From: Pseudoruegeria aquimaris
Lineage (GTDB): Bacteria; Pseudomonadota; Alphaproteobacteria; Rhodobacterales; Rhodobacteraceae
Reading direction: 5' to 3'
Assembly: GCF_900172235.1 (NCBI RefSeq)
Contig: NZ_FWFQ01000002.1
Span: 186,001 to 250,000 of the forward strand
DNA: 64,000 bases
The translations under genes and the position numbers were made by a program. The notes below the pieces were generated by a model that was not told where the DNA came from, searched no databases, and saw only the letters and a list, made by a program, of their open reading frames with translations. Shown here piece after piece: positions 45,112-55,189 of the stretch (position 1 is its first letter; every line of letters begins with the position of its first letter).

Positions 45112-46599
45112 CTACTCCAGTGAGAGGGCCACGAAGCGCGGCTCGCCGCCACGGCGGACCAGCAGCAGCAGGGATTTGCGCCCGGCGTCCTCGGCATCGG
45201 CGATCCGGTTTTCCAGATCCTCGATGGAGGCGACCTTCTGCTGGCCGGCCTCGGTGATGACGTCACCGGCACGCAGGCCCTTCTCGTAGGCTTCGCTCAT
45301 CTCGTCGACGTCGGTGACGACGAGCCCGTCGGCGTTGGCGCCAAGTTCGAGCTGCTCGCGCAGGTCGTCGGACATCTCCGAGAGCGTCAGGCCGAGGATT
45401 TCGCTTTCCACCGGTTCGGTCGCCGGGGCGGAGGCCGGAACGGCGGCTTCGGCGGTTTCGCGGCGGCCCAGGGTCACGGCGAGGGTCTCTTCCTTGCCGT
45501 CCCGCAGGACGACGACATCCACCGTCTTGCCGATCTCGGTGTTGCCCACGCGACGAACCAGCTCGCGGGTGTCTTCCACGTCCTTGCCGTCGAAGGTGAG
45601 GATCAGATCCCCGGCCTTCATGCCGGCCTTGGCGGCGGGGCCTTCCGGCACGTCCGTCACCAGCGCGCCCTTGGCCTCTTCCAGCCCGAGGGCTTCGGCC
45701 ACGTCGTCGGTCACGTCCTGGATGCGGACGCCGAGCCAGCCGCGTCGGGTTTCGCCGAATTCCTTCAGCTGCGCCACCACGCGCTCGACCACGGCGGAGG
45801 ACATGGCGAAGCCGATGCCGATGGAGCCGCCGTTGGGCGACAGGATCGCGGTGTTCACGCCGATCACCTCGCCGTCCATGTTGAACAGCGGGCCGCCGGA
45901 GTTGCCGCGGTTGATGGCGGCGTCGGTCTGGATGTAATCGTCGTAGCTGCCCGACAGCGCGCGGTTGCGGGCCGAGATAATGCCGACGGAGACCGAGAAG
46001 CCCTGGCCGAGCGGGTTGCCCATGGCCATCACCCAATCGCCGACGCGGGCGACGTCGCTGTCACCGAATTCGACGAAATCGAGGGGCTTTTCGCTTTCCA
46101 CCTTCAGCAGCGCGATGTCGGTGTTCGGGTCGGTGCCGATCACTTTCGCGGGCAGTTCACCGCCTTCGAAGAACTCGACGAGGATCTCGTCGGCGCCGTC
46201 GATCACGTGGTTGTTCGTCACCACGAAGCCATCGGCGGAGATGACGAAGCCGGAGCCCAGCGCCTGGCTGCGGCGCGGGCGGTTGCCCTGCCCGCCGCGG
46301 TCCTGGAACTCGCGGAAGAACTCTTCGAAGGGCGAGCCTTCGGGCACCAGCGGCGACGGGCCGCCGGTGGAGGCCGCCACGGTGGTGGTGGTGGTGATGT
46401 TCACGACCGCCGGGCTGATCTTTTCAGCCAGGTCGGCAAAGCTCTCGGGGGCTCCGCGCGCGATGGCCGGAGATGTCAGGGCCGGTGCCAGCAGCAGGGC
46501 GAGCCCCATCACCAGGATGCCCGCCTGCCTCGGCAGCGCCCGCACCGCGGAAAGAAGCGCGGCGGCGCCTGCCCGTGTCTGGATGTCCTGTGGTGTCAC
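45112..46599 (-). CDS. degP: Do-like periplasmic serine protease/chaperone (DegP/MucD)
   Basis: 495 residues with a signal peptide ending PAIARG. The trypsin-like triad is His131 (TNNHVIDGAD), Asp161 (NTDIALLKV) and Ser234 (RGNSGGPLFN). Two PDZ domains follow, the first with RRGWLGVRIQDV and the second near the C-terminus. It degrades or refolds misfolded envelope proteins. In this organism group it commonly follows hflK-hflC and the DUF2065 gene, as here, so quality control of membrane and periplasmic proteins is co-located. Confidence 0.94.
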   Translation of the reverse strand: MTPQDIQTRAGAAALLSAVRALPRQAGILVMGLALLLAPALTSPAIARGAPESFADLAEKISPAVVNITTTTTVAASTGGPSPLVPEGSPFEEFFREFQDRGGQGNRPRRSQALGSGFVISADGFVVTNNHVIDGADEILVEFFEGGELPAKVIGTDPNTDIALLKVESEKPLDFVEFGDSDVARVGDWVMAMGNPLGQGFSVSVGIISARNRALSGSYDDYIQTDAAINRGNSGGPLFNMDGEVIGVNTAILSPNGGSIGIGFAMSSAVVERVVAQLKEFGETRRGWLGVRIQDVTDDVAEALGLEEAKGALVTDVPEGPAAKAGMKAGDLILTFDGKDVEDTRELVRRVGNTEIGKTVDVVVLRDGKEETLAVTLGRRETAEAAVPASAPATEPVESEILGLTLSEMSDDLREQLELGANADGLVVTDVDEMSEAYEKGLRAGDVITEAGQQKVASIEDLENRIADAEDAGRKSLLLLVRRGGEPRFVALSLE

Positions 46600-46749
46600 G
46601 GTATTCTCCTCTTCGTTCGGCGGCCGTCTCAGGGGCGCCTTTCATTGGAAAATTATGTTGGCGGCCGAAGCCTGACTTCAACTGCACGTGTGATCCCGCC
46701 TTTTCACATGGCCGTGATAAATTGGTAACAGTTGCCAGTTCGGCCGAAA

Positions 46750-46941
46750 TCAAACAGCGCCCGACAGCCAGATCAGCAGGAAACCGCCGCCCATCGCGAA
46801 CAGGCCGATCAGCCGGCGCGTATCCCGCGGGAGCGAGGCGATGAGCTTCACCAGCTCATCAAGGCGCGAAGGGGCCAGTGCGAACACCAGCCCCTCCACG
46901 AAAAGCACGAGCCCGAGGGCAAGAAGGATCGTCTCGATCAC
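46750..46941 (-). CDS. DUF2065 family small membrane protein
   Basis: 63 residues with two membrane helices (ILLALGLVLFVEGLVFALAP and LIGLFAMGGGFLLIWLSG) and a short basic loop. This is the DUF2065 (YjeT-like) pattern usually found next to hflC. The start overlaps the hflC stop as ATGA. Function unknown, possibly linked to HflKC. Confidence 0.88.
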   Translation of the reverse strand: MIETILLALGLVLFVEGLVFALAPSRLDELVKLIASLPRDTRRLIGLFAMGGGFLLIWLSGAV

Positions 46942-47807
46942 TCGCCCGTGGCCGATTTGAAGAATTGGAAGAATTCGCTGTCAGGCGAGAGCACCATCGT
47001 CGAATTCTCGGCAAGGAAGGCGCGCTGGTAGGCGTTCAGGGAGCGGTAGAATCGGAAGAAATCCTCATCCTCCCCGAAAGCCTCGGCGAAGATCCGGTTG
47101 CGTTCGGCATCGGCTTCACCGCGCACGATCTCGGCTTCGCGGCGGGCTTCGGAGACGAGCTCCACCACCGTCCGGTCGGCCTGGGCGCGCACGCGCTGCG
47201 CGGCTTCCTCACCACGGGCGATCTCATCCGCGGCTTCCCGTTCACGCTCCGCGCGCATCCGGGCGAAGGTCGCATCGAGGTTCGCCTGCGGCAGGTCGGT
47301 GCGCTTCAGGCGCACGTCGATCACCTCGAGGCCCAGCGCACGGGCTTCGGCGATGGCGCCGTTGCGGATGCGCAGCATGAGCGCGGCGCGGTCCGACGAC
47401 AGGATGTCGTTGGAGCTCACAGAACCAAGGATTTCCCGCGTCTGGGCGCGCAGGATCGAATCCAGGCGGCTCTCGGCGGCGGCGACGCCCCCGACACCCA
47501 CGGCCTGGCGGAACTGGCGCACGTCGGAGATGCGGTAGCGCGCGAAGGCATCGACCACGAGCCGGCGATCATCCAGCGGGGTGACCTCGAGCGGGCCGAC
47601 CTCGCGGCTGAGGATGCGGTCGTCGTATTTCACGACTTCCTGGATCAGCGGGATCTTGAAGGCGAGGCCGGGATCCTCCTTCACGTCCACGACGCGGCCG
47701 AACTGCAGAACCAGCGCCTTCTCGCGTTCATCCACGATGAACAGCGCCGAAAGGATGCCCGCGGCGATCACCACGAGAACGGGAATGATAAACGTCGAGC
47801 GGCGCAT
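46938..47807 (-). CDS. hflC: protease modulator HflC
   Basis: 289 residues. An N-terminal membrane anchor is followed by an SPFH/band 7 domain (EKALVLQFGRVVDVKEDPGL) and a long Ala/Glu/Arg-rich coiled coil. With HflK it forms a large periplasm-facing cage around FtsH and modulates its proteolysis. The start overlaps the hflK stop by one base. Confidence 0.95.
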   Translation of the reverse strand: MRRSTFIIPVLVVIAAGILSALFIVDEREKALVLQFGRVVDVKEDPGLAFKIPLIQEVVKYDDRILSREVGPLEVTPLDDRRLVVDAFARYRISDVRQFRQAVGVGGVAAAESRLDSILRAQTREILGSVSSNDILSSDRAALMLRIRNGAIAEARALGLEVIDVRLKRTDLPQANLDATFARMRAEREREAADEIARGEEAAQRVRAQADRTVVELVSEARREAEIVRGEADAERNRIFAEAFGEDEDFFRFYRSLNAYQRAFLAENSTMVLSPDSEFFQFFKSATGE

Positions 47808-48967
47808 CAGTTGGACCCTCCCTCGGTGGTGGATTTGCGGAGCTCGTTGAGCGGCAGATAGGGCACGACGCCATTGCCGGCGCCTTCACCGGCGCCCTCG
47901 TCGAGGATCACCTTGTCCACGCGGCCGAGCACCTGTTCCATGGTTTCGAGGTAGAGGCGCTTGCGCGTCACGTCCGGCGCCTTCACGTATTCCTCCAGAA
48001 CGGCGGAGAAGCGGCTGGCTTCACCCTGGGCCTCGTTGACGACCTGCGCCCTGTAGCCTTCAGCCTCTTCGAGGGTCTGGGCGGCCTCACCACGGGCCCC
48101 CGCGAGCACGCGGTTGGCGTAGGCGTCGGCCTGTTTCTCGAGCCGGTCACGCTCCTGTCCGGCCGACTGCACGGCGCGGAAGGCGTCTTTCACCGGTTCG
48201 GGCGGATCGGCGCCGTCGAAGTTCACCCGCACGATGTTCACGCCGGAGTCGTAGCTGTCGAGGGTGAGCTGGATCAGGTCCTGAAGCCGATCGGCGATGA
48301 TCCCACGATCGCGGTTGAGGATCGGCGCCAGCTCGGACTGCGCGATGATCTCGCGCATGGCCGATTCAGACACGGCCTGGATCGTCTGCTCGGGATCGCG
48401 CAGCGTGAACAGGTATTTCGCCGGGTCGGAAATGTTCCAGACCACCTGGAAATCGATGTCCACGATGTTCTCGTCTCCCGTCAGCATCAGGCCGCTGTCG
48501 GCCCCGCGGCTGCCGGCGCCGATCTCCACGATCTGTTCGCGGGTCACGGGGATGACCTCCTTCGTCACCACCGGCCAGGGCGCGAAGTTCAGGCCCGGCT
48601 CTCCCGTAGAGGCGTATTCCCCGAGGAACAGCTCAACGGATTTCTCTTCCGGTTTGACGGTATAGAAAGAGGCATAGGCCCAGAGCCCGGCCAGCGCGAT
48701 GGCGCCGATGGCCACCGTGCCGCGGGTGATCTTGGGCCCGCCGTCGCCGGAGCCGCCGCCGCCATTGGGGCGGCCGCCACGGCCGCCGCCGCCCAGCAGC
48801 ACCTTCAGCTGCTCCTGGCCCTTCTTCACAAGTTCATCAACGTCGGGAATCTGCGGATCGTTCTGCCCGGGGCGCTGACCGGGGCGATTGCCGCGGTTGT
48901 CGTCGTTGCCGCCTCCGCCGCCGCTGTTGCCGCCTCCCCCCCAGGGTCCGCCGTTATTTCCAGCCAT
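47807..48967 (-). CDS. hflK: FtsH protease activity modulator HflK
   Basis: 386 residues. A Gly/Asn/Asp-rich cytoplasmic N-terminus (several GGGG runs) precedes a membrane helix near 85-105, an SPFH domain (KSVELFLGEYASTGEPGLNF) and a coiled coil. It partners HflC. The ATG at 48967 is preferred over a TTG one codon upstream. A 70-bp gap separates it from gor. Confidence 0.95.
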   Translation of the reverse strand: MAGNNGGPWGGGGNSGGGGGNDDNRGNRPGQRPGQNDPQIPDVDELVKKGQEQLKVLLGGGGRGGRPNGGGGSGDGGPKITRGTVAIGAIALAGLWAYASFYTVKPEEKSVELFLGEYASTGEPGLNFAPWPVVTKEVIPVTREQIVEIGAGSRGADSGLMLTGDENIVDIDFQVVWNISDPAKYLFTLRDPEQTIQAVSESAMREIIAQSELAPILNRDRGIIADRLQDLIQLTLDSYDSGVNIVRVNFDGADPPEPVKDAFRAVQSAGQERDRLEKQADAYANRVLAGARGEAAQTLEEAEGYRAQVVNEAQGEASRFSAVLEEYVKAPDVTRKRLYLETMEQVLGRVDKVILDEGAGEGAGNGVVPYLPLNELRKSTTEGGSN

Positions 48968-49037
48968 CAAGCCTCTCTATCTAACGTTCAGTTCAAGCAC
49001 ATGGGATGTGCAATAGGTGTATCCCGCCGCGCCGGTT

Positions 49038-50396
49038 TCAAGCCGTGCGCGTCGGGGTCTTCATGGTGACGAGCTCTTCGCTCATCGTCGGATGCACCGC
49101 TACGGTGCGGTCGAAATCCTCTTTGGTGGCGCCCATCTTGATGGCGATCGCCGCAAGCTGGATCATCTCGCCCGCGTGGTCGGCGACGATGTGACACCCG
49201 AGAACCTTGCGCGTGGCCTTGCTGACGATGAGCTTCATCATCACGCGGTCATCGCGCCCGGCAAACAGCGTCTGCATCGCCCGGAAGGACGCCGAGTAGA
49301 CCTCGATCGGCTCCTGCTCGGCGGCCTCTTCCTCGGTCAGGCCCACGGTGCCCAGTTCGGGCTGGGTGAACACGGCCGAGGCCACCAGTTCGTGATCCGG
49401 CTTCGTGGGGTTGCCCTTGAAGACGGTCTCCACGAAGGCCGCGCCCTCGCGGATCGCCACCGGCGTGAGGTTGATGCGGTCGGTCACGTCGCCCACGGCG
49501 TAGATCGAGGGCACGGAGGTCTGGGAGTAGTCGTCCACGAGGATCTCGCCCTTGCGGCCCAGCTTCACGCCCGCCTCTTCCAGCCCCAGCCCTGCCGTGT
49601 TGGGCACGCGGCCGGTGGCATACATCACCTGTTCATAGACGCGCTCGGTGCCGTTGGTGCATTTCACCCGGAGCCCGCCCTCGACCTTCCTGATCTCCAG
49701 CACGTCGGTGCCGACGTGCAGATCCACGCCGCGTTCCTTCATCTGTTCGGCCACGTGGCCGCGCGCCTCGTCGTCGAAGCCACGCAGGATCTGGGCGCCG
49801 CGGTAGAACTGCGTCACCTCCACGCCCATGCCGTTCAGGATGCAGGCGAATTCGCAGGCGATGAAGCCGCCCCCGACGATCAGGATGGATTTGGGCAGCC
49901 TGTCCCAAAGGAACACCTCGTTGGAGGAGATCGTGTGCTCGATGCCCTCCATCTCGGGCTTGAAGGGATGCCCGCCGGTGGCCACGAGGATGTGCTTGGC
50001 GGTGAAGGTCTCACCGGTTGAAAGCGCCACGGTGTGGGCGTCCTTCAGGGTGGCGCGGGCATCGAAGACCTCGACGCCGGCATTGGCCAGCACGTTGCGG
50101 TAGATGCCTTCGAGACGGTCCAGCTCGGCGCGCAGCTTCGGGTGGAAGGTATTCCAGTCGAAGGCGCCGTCCCGCACGTCCCAGCCGTAGGCGCGGGCGT
50201 CTTCGAACTGCTCCTTGTAGCCGGAGGCGAAGACCATCAGCTTCTTGGGCACGCAGCCGCGGATCACGCAGGTGCCGCCCATGCGGTATTCTTCCGCCAG
50301 CGCTACCTTGGCGCCCGCCTCCGAAGCCGCCAGCCGCGCGGCGCGCACGCCACCGGAGCCACCGCCGATGACAAACAGATCATAGTCGAAAGCCAT
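49038..50396 (-). CDS. gor: glutathione-disulfide reductase
   Basis: 452 residues of the class I FAD disulfide oxidoreductases. The FAD motif GGGSGGVRAARLAA and the redox pair Cys43/Cys48 in GGTCVIRGCVPKKLM are both present. The NADPH motif is GGGFIACEFAC, and the C-terminal catalytic His lies in GCHIVADHAGEMIQ and the terminal VHPTMSEELV. It reduces GSSG with NADPH. AAGGAAT precedes the ATG. It follows rpiA by 24 bp, consistent with a link to NADPH supply through the pentose phosphate pathway. Confidence 0.95.
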   Translation of the reverse strand: MAFDYDLFVIGGGSGGVRAARLAASEAGAKVALAEEYRMGGTCVIRGCVPKKLMVFASGYKEQFEDARAYGWDVRDGAFDWNTFHPKLRAELDRLEGIYRNVLANAGVEVFDARATLKDAHTVALSTGETFTAKHILVATGGHPFKPEMEGIEHTISSNEVFLWDRLPKSILIVGGGFIACEFACILNGMGVEVTQFYRGAQILRGFDDEARGHVAEQMKERGVDLHVGTDVLEIRKVEGGLRVKCTNGTERVYEQVMYATGRVPNTAGLGLEEAGVKLGRKGEILVDDYSQTSVPSIYAVGDVTDRINLTPVAIREGAAFVETVFKGNPTKPDHELVASAVFTQPELGTVGLTEEEAAEQEPIEVYSASFRAMQTLFAGRDDRVMMKLIVSKATRKVLGCHIVADHAGEMIQLAAIAIKMGATKEDFDRTVAVHPTMSEELVTMKTPTRTA

Positions 50397-50420
50397 AGAT
50401 ATTCCTTAGGGTCAGACCTG

Positions 50421-51170
50421 TCACAGGTCAGAGAACATGTTCTTTTCGTCGACGAAATCGAGGTGATCTTCCTCGACCGTCCCTGCATTTATGTCCCGCA
50501 CCTCGACTTTGCCATCCCCGTAGCCGATCACGACCGCGTCACAGATGTCGATGAAGAGGCCGTTTTCCACCACGCCGGGGATCTGGTTCAGCACCAGCGA
50601 AAGCTGCCGGGGGTTGCCGATGCGCTTGAGGTGCAGATCGACGATGTAGTTGCCCTCGTCGGTGACGTAGGGCGTATCGCCGTTGAGCCGCACCAGCGTT
50701 TCCTCCACCAGCGCCTTGGTCGTCTGCCAGCCGAAAGGCACCACCTCCACCGGCAGCGGGAAGGCGCCCAGCGTCTCCACCTGCTTGGAGATGTCGGCGA
50801 TCACGACCATCTGGTCGGAGGCCGTGGCGACGATCTTTTCCTGCAGGAGCGCGCCGCCCCCGCCCTTGATGAGGTTCAGGTTGGCGTCGTATTCGTCGGC
50901 TCCGTCGATCGTCACGTCGAGCCACTTGGCCTCGTCCAGGGACACCACCTTGATCCCAACCTCGCGGGCCAGATCGGCGGTGCGGCTCGATGTCGGCACG
51001 CCGATGATGCGCAGGCCGTCGTCGCGCACCAACTCGCCGAGGCAGCGCACGAGCCAGGCGGCCGTGGAGCCCGTCCCGAGGCCCACGCGCATCCCGTCCT
51101 CGACGAAATCGGTGGCGCGCTTGGCGGCAACGAACTTGGCCTTGTCGATCGGCGAAAGCTCTGCGGGCAT
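50421..51170 (-). CDS. rpiA: ribose-5-phosphate isomerase A
   Basis: 249 residues. MRVGLGTGSTAAWLVRCLGE is the phosphate-binding block, followed by the DGADEYDANLNLIKGGGGAL catalytic loop with Asp residues, and KEKIVA-like LQEKIVATASD. It interconverts ribose-5-phosphate and ribulose-5-phosphate. The start at 51170 is set by AGGAGAG upstream. First gene of the leftward string; divergent from sdaA. Confidence 0.95.
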   Translation of the reverse strand: MPAELSPIDKAKFVAAKRATDFVEDGMRVGLGTGSTAAWLVRCLGELVRDDGLRIIGVPTSSRTADLAREVGIKVVSLDEAKWLDVTIDGADEYDANLNLIKGGGGALLQEKIVATASDQMVVIADISKQVETLGAFPLPVEVVPFGWQTTKALVEETLVRLNGDTPYVTDEGNYIVDLHLKRIGNPRQLSLVLNQIPGVVENGLFIDICDAVVIGYGDGKVEVRDINAGTVEEDHLDFVDEKNMFSDL

Positions 51171-51382
51171 GGGGCTCTCCTGAACTTGCTGCATACGTTA
51201 TAGGAAAGGAATGGCCGGGCCGCGAGAGGCAAATGCATACCGCACGGGCGGTTTTTGCCGCGCGCCCGCCGCCCTCCGCGCCGGGGCGGCTGTCGCGGCG
51301 AAGGGATCGGGTGTCGTTTTCCCCCTCGCCTTTCGCCGCGCTTCTGGCATGTATGGGCGCGCGCAAGCAGGAAAGGCCCAAG

Positions 51383-52756
51383 ATGTTTCTCTCCGTCTTC
51401 GAGATGTTCAAGGTCGGCGTCGGCCCGTCGTCTTCCCACACGATGGGGCCAATGGTGGCGGCGGGGCGCTTTCTTGAAGCGTTGCGGGCCTCGCCCTTCC
51501 ACGCCCACGGGCTGCGCGCCTCGCTGCATGGATCGCTGGCCTTCACCGGCGTCGGCCACGCGACGGATCGCGCCACCATCCTGGGCCTCGCAGGCTTCCA
51601 GCCCGACACCTACGATGCCGAGGCCGCGGAGGCCGCGCTCGCCCGGATCCGCACCGAAAAACGCCTGCACCCCGAGGGGCTGGCGCCGCTGGCCTTCGAT
51701 CCCGAAGCCGATCTGATCTTCGATTACGGCCCGCCGCTGCCCGGCCACGCCAACGGCATGATCCTGATGGCGACCGACGCCCAGGGCGACGTGATCCTGC
51801 AGGAAACCTACTACTCCATCGGCGGCGGCTTCGTGATGACGGCCGACGAACTGGCCCGGGGCAAGCACACCGACGAGGGCGCTCCCGTGCCCTACCCGTT
51901 CAAGACGGCGGCCGAAATGCTCGCCATGGCGGCGGCCAGCGGCAAGAGCATCGCCGAGATGAAACGCGCCAACGAGCTTTCGCGCTGCCCTGCCGCCGAT
52001 CTCGACACCGGGCTCGCGCGCATCTGGGAGGTGATGAACGCCTGCATCGACCGCGGGCTGGCCGCCGAGGGCACCCTGCCCGGCGGGCTGAACGTGAAGC
52101 GCCGGGCGCGGCAGGTCCACGAGGCGCTGTTGGCGGAGCGCGGCATGAACCTCTCCGCGCCGCATACGATCAACGACTGGATGAGCGCCTACGCCATGGC
52201 GGTGAACGAAGAGAATGCCGCCGGTGGACAGGTCGTCACCGCGCCGACGAACGGCGCCGCCGGAGTGCTGCCGGCCACCATCCGCTACTGGCTCGATCAC
52301 GTGCCCGGCGCCACCGCCTCCCGCATCCCCGATTTCCTGCTCACCGCCGCCGCCATCGGCGGGCTGGTGAAACACAACGCCTCGATCTCCGGCGCCGAAT
52401 GCGGCTGCCAGGCCGAGGTCGGCTCCGCCTCTGCCATGGCCGCGGCGGGCTTGTGCGCCGTGCTCGGCGGCACCCCGAAGCAGGTGGAGAACGCCGCCGA
52501 GATCGCGCTGGAGCATCACCTCGGCATGACCTGCGATCCGGTGAAGGGCCTCGTGCAGGTGCCCTGCATCGAGCGCAACGGGCTGGGCTGCATCAAGGCC
52601 GTCTCGGCCGCCTCGCTGGCCCTGCGCGGCACCGGCGATCATTTCGTGCCACTGGACAGCGCCATCGAAACCATGCGGCAGACGGGCGCGGACATGCACG
52701 AGAAATACAAGGAAACCTCGCTCGGCGGCCTCGCCGTGAACGTGCCGAACTGCTGA
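51383..52756 (+). CDS. sdaA: L-serine ammonia-lyase (iron-sulfur type)
   Basis: 457 residues. [20 protein letters not shown] at the start of the beta domain and the alpha-domain motifs [34 protein letters not shown] and [18 protein letters not shown] supply the cysteines of the 4Fe-4S centre. It converts serine to pyruvate and ammonia. The ATG at 51383 with AGGAAAGG upstream yields the typical [16 protein letters not shown]. The 212-bp gap to rpiA holds divergent promoters. Confidence 0.95.
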   Translation: MFLSVFEMFKVGVGPSSSHTMGPMVAAGRFLEALRASPFHAHGLRASLHGSLAFTGVGHATDRATILGLAGFQPDTYDAEAAEAALARIRTEKRLHPEGLAPLAFDPEADLIFDYGPPLPGHANGMILMATDAQGDVILQETYYSIGGGFVMTADELARGKHTDEGAPVPYPFKTAAEMLAMAAASGKSIAEMKRANELSRCPAADLDTGLARIWEVMNACIDRGLAAEGTLPGGLNVKRRARQVHEALLAERGMNLSAPHTINDWMSAYAMAVNEENAAGGQVVTAPTNGAAGVLPATIRYWLDHVPGATASRIPDFLLTAAAIGGLVKHNASISGAECGCQAEVGSASAMAAAGLCAVLGGTPKQVENAAEIALEHHLGMTCDPVKGLVQVPCIERNGLGCIKAVSAASLALRGTGDHFVPLDSAIETMRQTGADMHEKYKETSLGGLAVNVPNC

Positions 52757-52841
52757 AGACGCGCAAGCCGCTCAAAAAGGCTTGCGCGCCCGGCGACTTA
52801 TCTGGTCTTCAGGGGGCAGAAGTTGATTGCAGGAAAAAGAC

Positions 52842-53474
52842 ATGCCGAAACGCCGCTCGATTTACAGCTATCTGGATGATTTCGGCATTTCAGGATTCAC
52901 CACCATACTCGAGATCGGTGCCAATGACGGCTCGGACTCCAGCAAGCTTGCCGCCAATGCTCCGAACGGCCACTTGCATGCCTTCGAGCCGGACGAACGC
53001 GCGATCGCGAACTTTCTGAAGACCGACATGCCCGGGAACGTGACTCTGCATCGCCATGCGATCGGAGCGGAGAACGGCGAGGTGACCTTCTATCCGAGCC
53101 TGTCGCGCCGCGACAGGGACTGGGACAAATCAGGCTCGATCCGCCGTCCGAAGAAAGTCCTCGAAAAGTATCCCGAGCTGAGTTTCGGAGAAGGCACCAC
53201 CGTGCCCATTCGCCGCCTGGACGACTGGGCCCGAGAGAACGGCATCGAAGCTGTCGATCTGATCTGGGCGGATGTTCAGGGCGCCGAGGAGGACGTCATT
53301 CAGGGTGGTCGGGAAACCCTTTCGCGGACAAGATACTTCTATACCGAGTTCTCCAACAGGGAGATGTATGAAGGCCAGGTCCGCCTGGAGGCGTTGCTGG
53401 CCATGCTGCCGGAATTTGAATTGATCGAGCGCTACAACAGTGACGTTCTGCTGCGACACACGAAGCTGACGTGA
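52842..53474 (+). CDS. FkbM family methyltransferase
   Basis: 210 residues. The SAM-binding start TTILEIGANDGSDSSKLAAN, then HAFEPDERAI, LHRHAIGAENGEVTFYPS and IRRLDDWARENGIEAVDLIW followed by ADVQGAEEDVIQGG, match the FkbM methyltransferase family (O-methylation of sugars or natural products). AGGAAAAAG precedes the ATG at 52842. The gene is noticeably AT-richer than both neighbours, which suggests recent transfer. The acceptor is unknown; no polysaccharide genes adjoin it. Confidence 0.85.
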   Translation: MPKRRSIYSYLDDFGISGFTTILEIGANDGSDSSKLAANAPNGHLHAFEPDERAIANFLKTDMPGNVTLHRHAIGAENGEVTFYPSLSRRDRDWDKSGSIRRPKKVLEKYPELSFGEGTTVPIRRLDDWARENGIEAVDLIWADVQGAEEDVIQGGRETLSRTRYFYTEFSNREMYEGQVRLEALLAMLPEFELIERYNSDVLLRHTKLT

Positions 53475-53526
53475 ACCAGAAACCGGCCAACCGGAGGCGC
53501 GACTTGAGCACGGGGGAAGGCCACGA

Positions 53527-54468
53527 ATGACCCGCGACAGGCCCGTTCTCGGCATCGTGCTCATGCTCGGCTTCTGCGTCCTGGCCCCGCTCGGCGACGC
53601 CGTGGCCAAGCTGCTGGGCAGCCGCATGGGGGTGGGCGAGTTGGTGTTCCTGCGCTTCCTGTTCCAGCTGGTGATCCTCGCGCCCTTCGCGCTCACCGGC
53701 GCGCGGGCGATCCTGCGGGATAGTTTCGTGCTGGGCATGACGGCCCTGCGCACGCTGCTGCACATCCTCGGGATCGGCTGCATGTTCCTCGCCCTGCGCT
53801 ACCTGCCGCTGGCCGAGGCCGTGGCCATCGCCTTCGTCATGCCCTTCATCATGCTGCTGCTGGGGCGTTACGTGCTGGGCGAGGAAGTGGGGCCGCGGCG
53901 CATCGCGGCCTGCGCGATGGGCTTCGTCGGAACGCTCCTCGTGGTGCAGCCCAGCTTCGCCGCCGTCGGCCCGGCCGCGCTGCTGCCGCTGGCGGTGGCC
54001 GTCGTCTTCGCGCTGTTCATGCTCGTCACCCGGACGATCGCCAAGAAGGTGGACCCGATCGCGCTTCAGGCGGTGAGCGGCGCGATGGCCTGCCTCGTGC
54101 TGGTGCCGCTCCTGCTGCTGACCGAGGGGCTGCCCCCCGTTCCCGGCGATCCGGCCACCCTCGGCCTGATCCTCGCCCTCGGCACGCTCGGAACCGTGGC
54201 ACACCTGCTGATGACGTGGTCTCTGCGCTTCGCCCCCTCCGCCACGCTTGCACCGATGCAATACCTCGAAATCCCCTTCGCCACGCTGATCGGCTGGATG
54301 ATCTTCCGCGATCTGCCCAACGGGCTGGCCGCGCTGGGGATCGGGGTGACGATGGCCGCCGGGCTCTACATCATCCACCGTGAGCGGCGCGCAGGCCGCG
54401 GGCAGCCTCCGGCAGGCAGCGCCGCGGCAGGATCACCAGCATCTCCCCGCGCGCGATCCGAAGGCTGA
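53527..54468 (+). CDS. EamA/DMT-family transporter
   Basis: 313 residues, ten membrane helices in two EamA halves. It begins GIVLMLGFCVLAPLGDAVAK, closely parallel to the paralogue at 1016-1876 ([10 protein letters not shown]). A hydrophilic Gly/Ala/Ser-rich tail of about 25 residues overlaps thiN on the other strand by 98 bp. Substrate unknown. Confidence 0.85.
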   Translation: MTRDRPVLGIVLMLGFCVLAPLGDAVAKLLGSRMGVGELVFLRFLFQLVILAPFALTGARAILRDSFVLGMTALRTLLHILGIGCMFLALRYLPLAEAVAIAFVMPFIMLLLGRYVLGEEVGPRRIAACAMGFVGTLLVVQPSFAAVGPAALLPLAVAVVFALFMLVTRTIAKKVDPIALQAVSGAMACLVLVPLLLLTEGLPPVPGDPATLGLILALGTLGTVAHLLMTWSLRFAPSATLAPMQYLEIPFATLIGWMIFRDLPNGLAALGIGVTMAAGLYIIHRERRAGRGQPPAGSAAAGSPASPRARSEG

Positions 54469-55057
54469 CGGGCCCAAGCGCGCAATTCGACGTGCCGATC
54501 CGCACTCCGGGGGCGAAGTCGATCCCGTCTATGGGCCACTTCAGCCCCGACGACGCGCCCCGCGCCGGCCCCATGGGAAACAGCGACACCCGCGTGCCGG
54601 CGGCGAGATCGAGTTCCAGCGCGGGCGGCACGCGGAAGATCACGTCCCGCGCCCCCACCAGGATCGCGGGCTGAGCGGGGAAGGCCGCAAGGGCGTGCAG
54701 CGCCGCCAGCTCGTGATCCAGCCGCCCGCCGGTGAAGCCGAGGCACAGGATCAAGGGCGCGCGCAGCCGCTGAAGGCATTTCTCGAAATCGGTGCTGTCC
54801 TGCTCGGCCACGGGCATGAGCGCGACGCCGGCGGCCTCCAGATCCCGGCGCAGCGGCGCATCGAGGGAGTCCATGTCGCCGATCACCGCCTGCGGCCAAT
54901 GCCCGGCCGCACGGGCCGAAGCCGCGCCCCCGCCATCTGCGGCAAAGAGATTCGGGGCCATCTCCAAAAGCGCGCAAACCGCCGCATTGTCCACGGGCGC
55001 GCCTCCGAGCAGCGTTATTGGCTCCGATCTGGAAACAATCCCGGTCAATTCGGGCAT
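54371..55057 (-). CDS. thiN: thiamine pyrophosphokinase
   Basis: 228 residues. LFAADGGGAASARAAGHWPQ, AVIGDMDSLD, EQDSTDFEKCLQ and CLGFTGGRLDHELAALHAL are the nucleotide/thiamine-binding blocks of TPK. It converts thiamine plus ATP to thiamine diphosphate. The start is uncertain: 55057 (MPELTGIV) is preferred, 55096 (MGQNVSKP) is possible, and neither has a strong ribosome site. It is divergent from the large acidic protein gene and convergent with, and overlapping, the EamA gene. Confidence 0.88.
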   Translation of the reverse strand: MPELTGIVSRSEPITLLGGAPVDNAAVCALLEMAPNLFAADGGGAASARAAGHWPQAVIGDMDSLDAPLRRDLEAAGVALMPVAEQDSTDFEKCLQRLRAPLILCLGFTGGRLDHELAALHALAAFPAQPAILVGARDVIFRVPPALELDLAAGTRVSLFPMGPARGASSGLKWPIDGIDFAPGVRIGTSNCALGPVSLRIARGEMLVILPRRCLPEAARGLRAAHGG

Positions 55058-55189
55058 TTCTTCGCCGTTCTTGGGTTTCGACACATTCTGGCCCATAAAT
55101 AACACCGGAAATATCCCAGTTCCGATCCTTTCTGCGACGCATGGGGTGGTAAACACACTGTTGCTGAATAAGAGAAAGCGAGCAATCCG

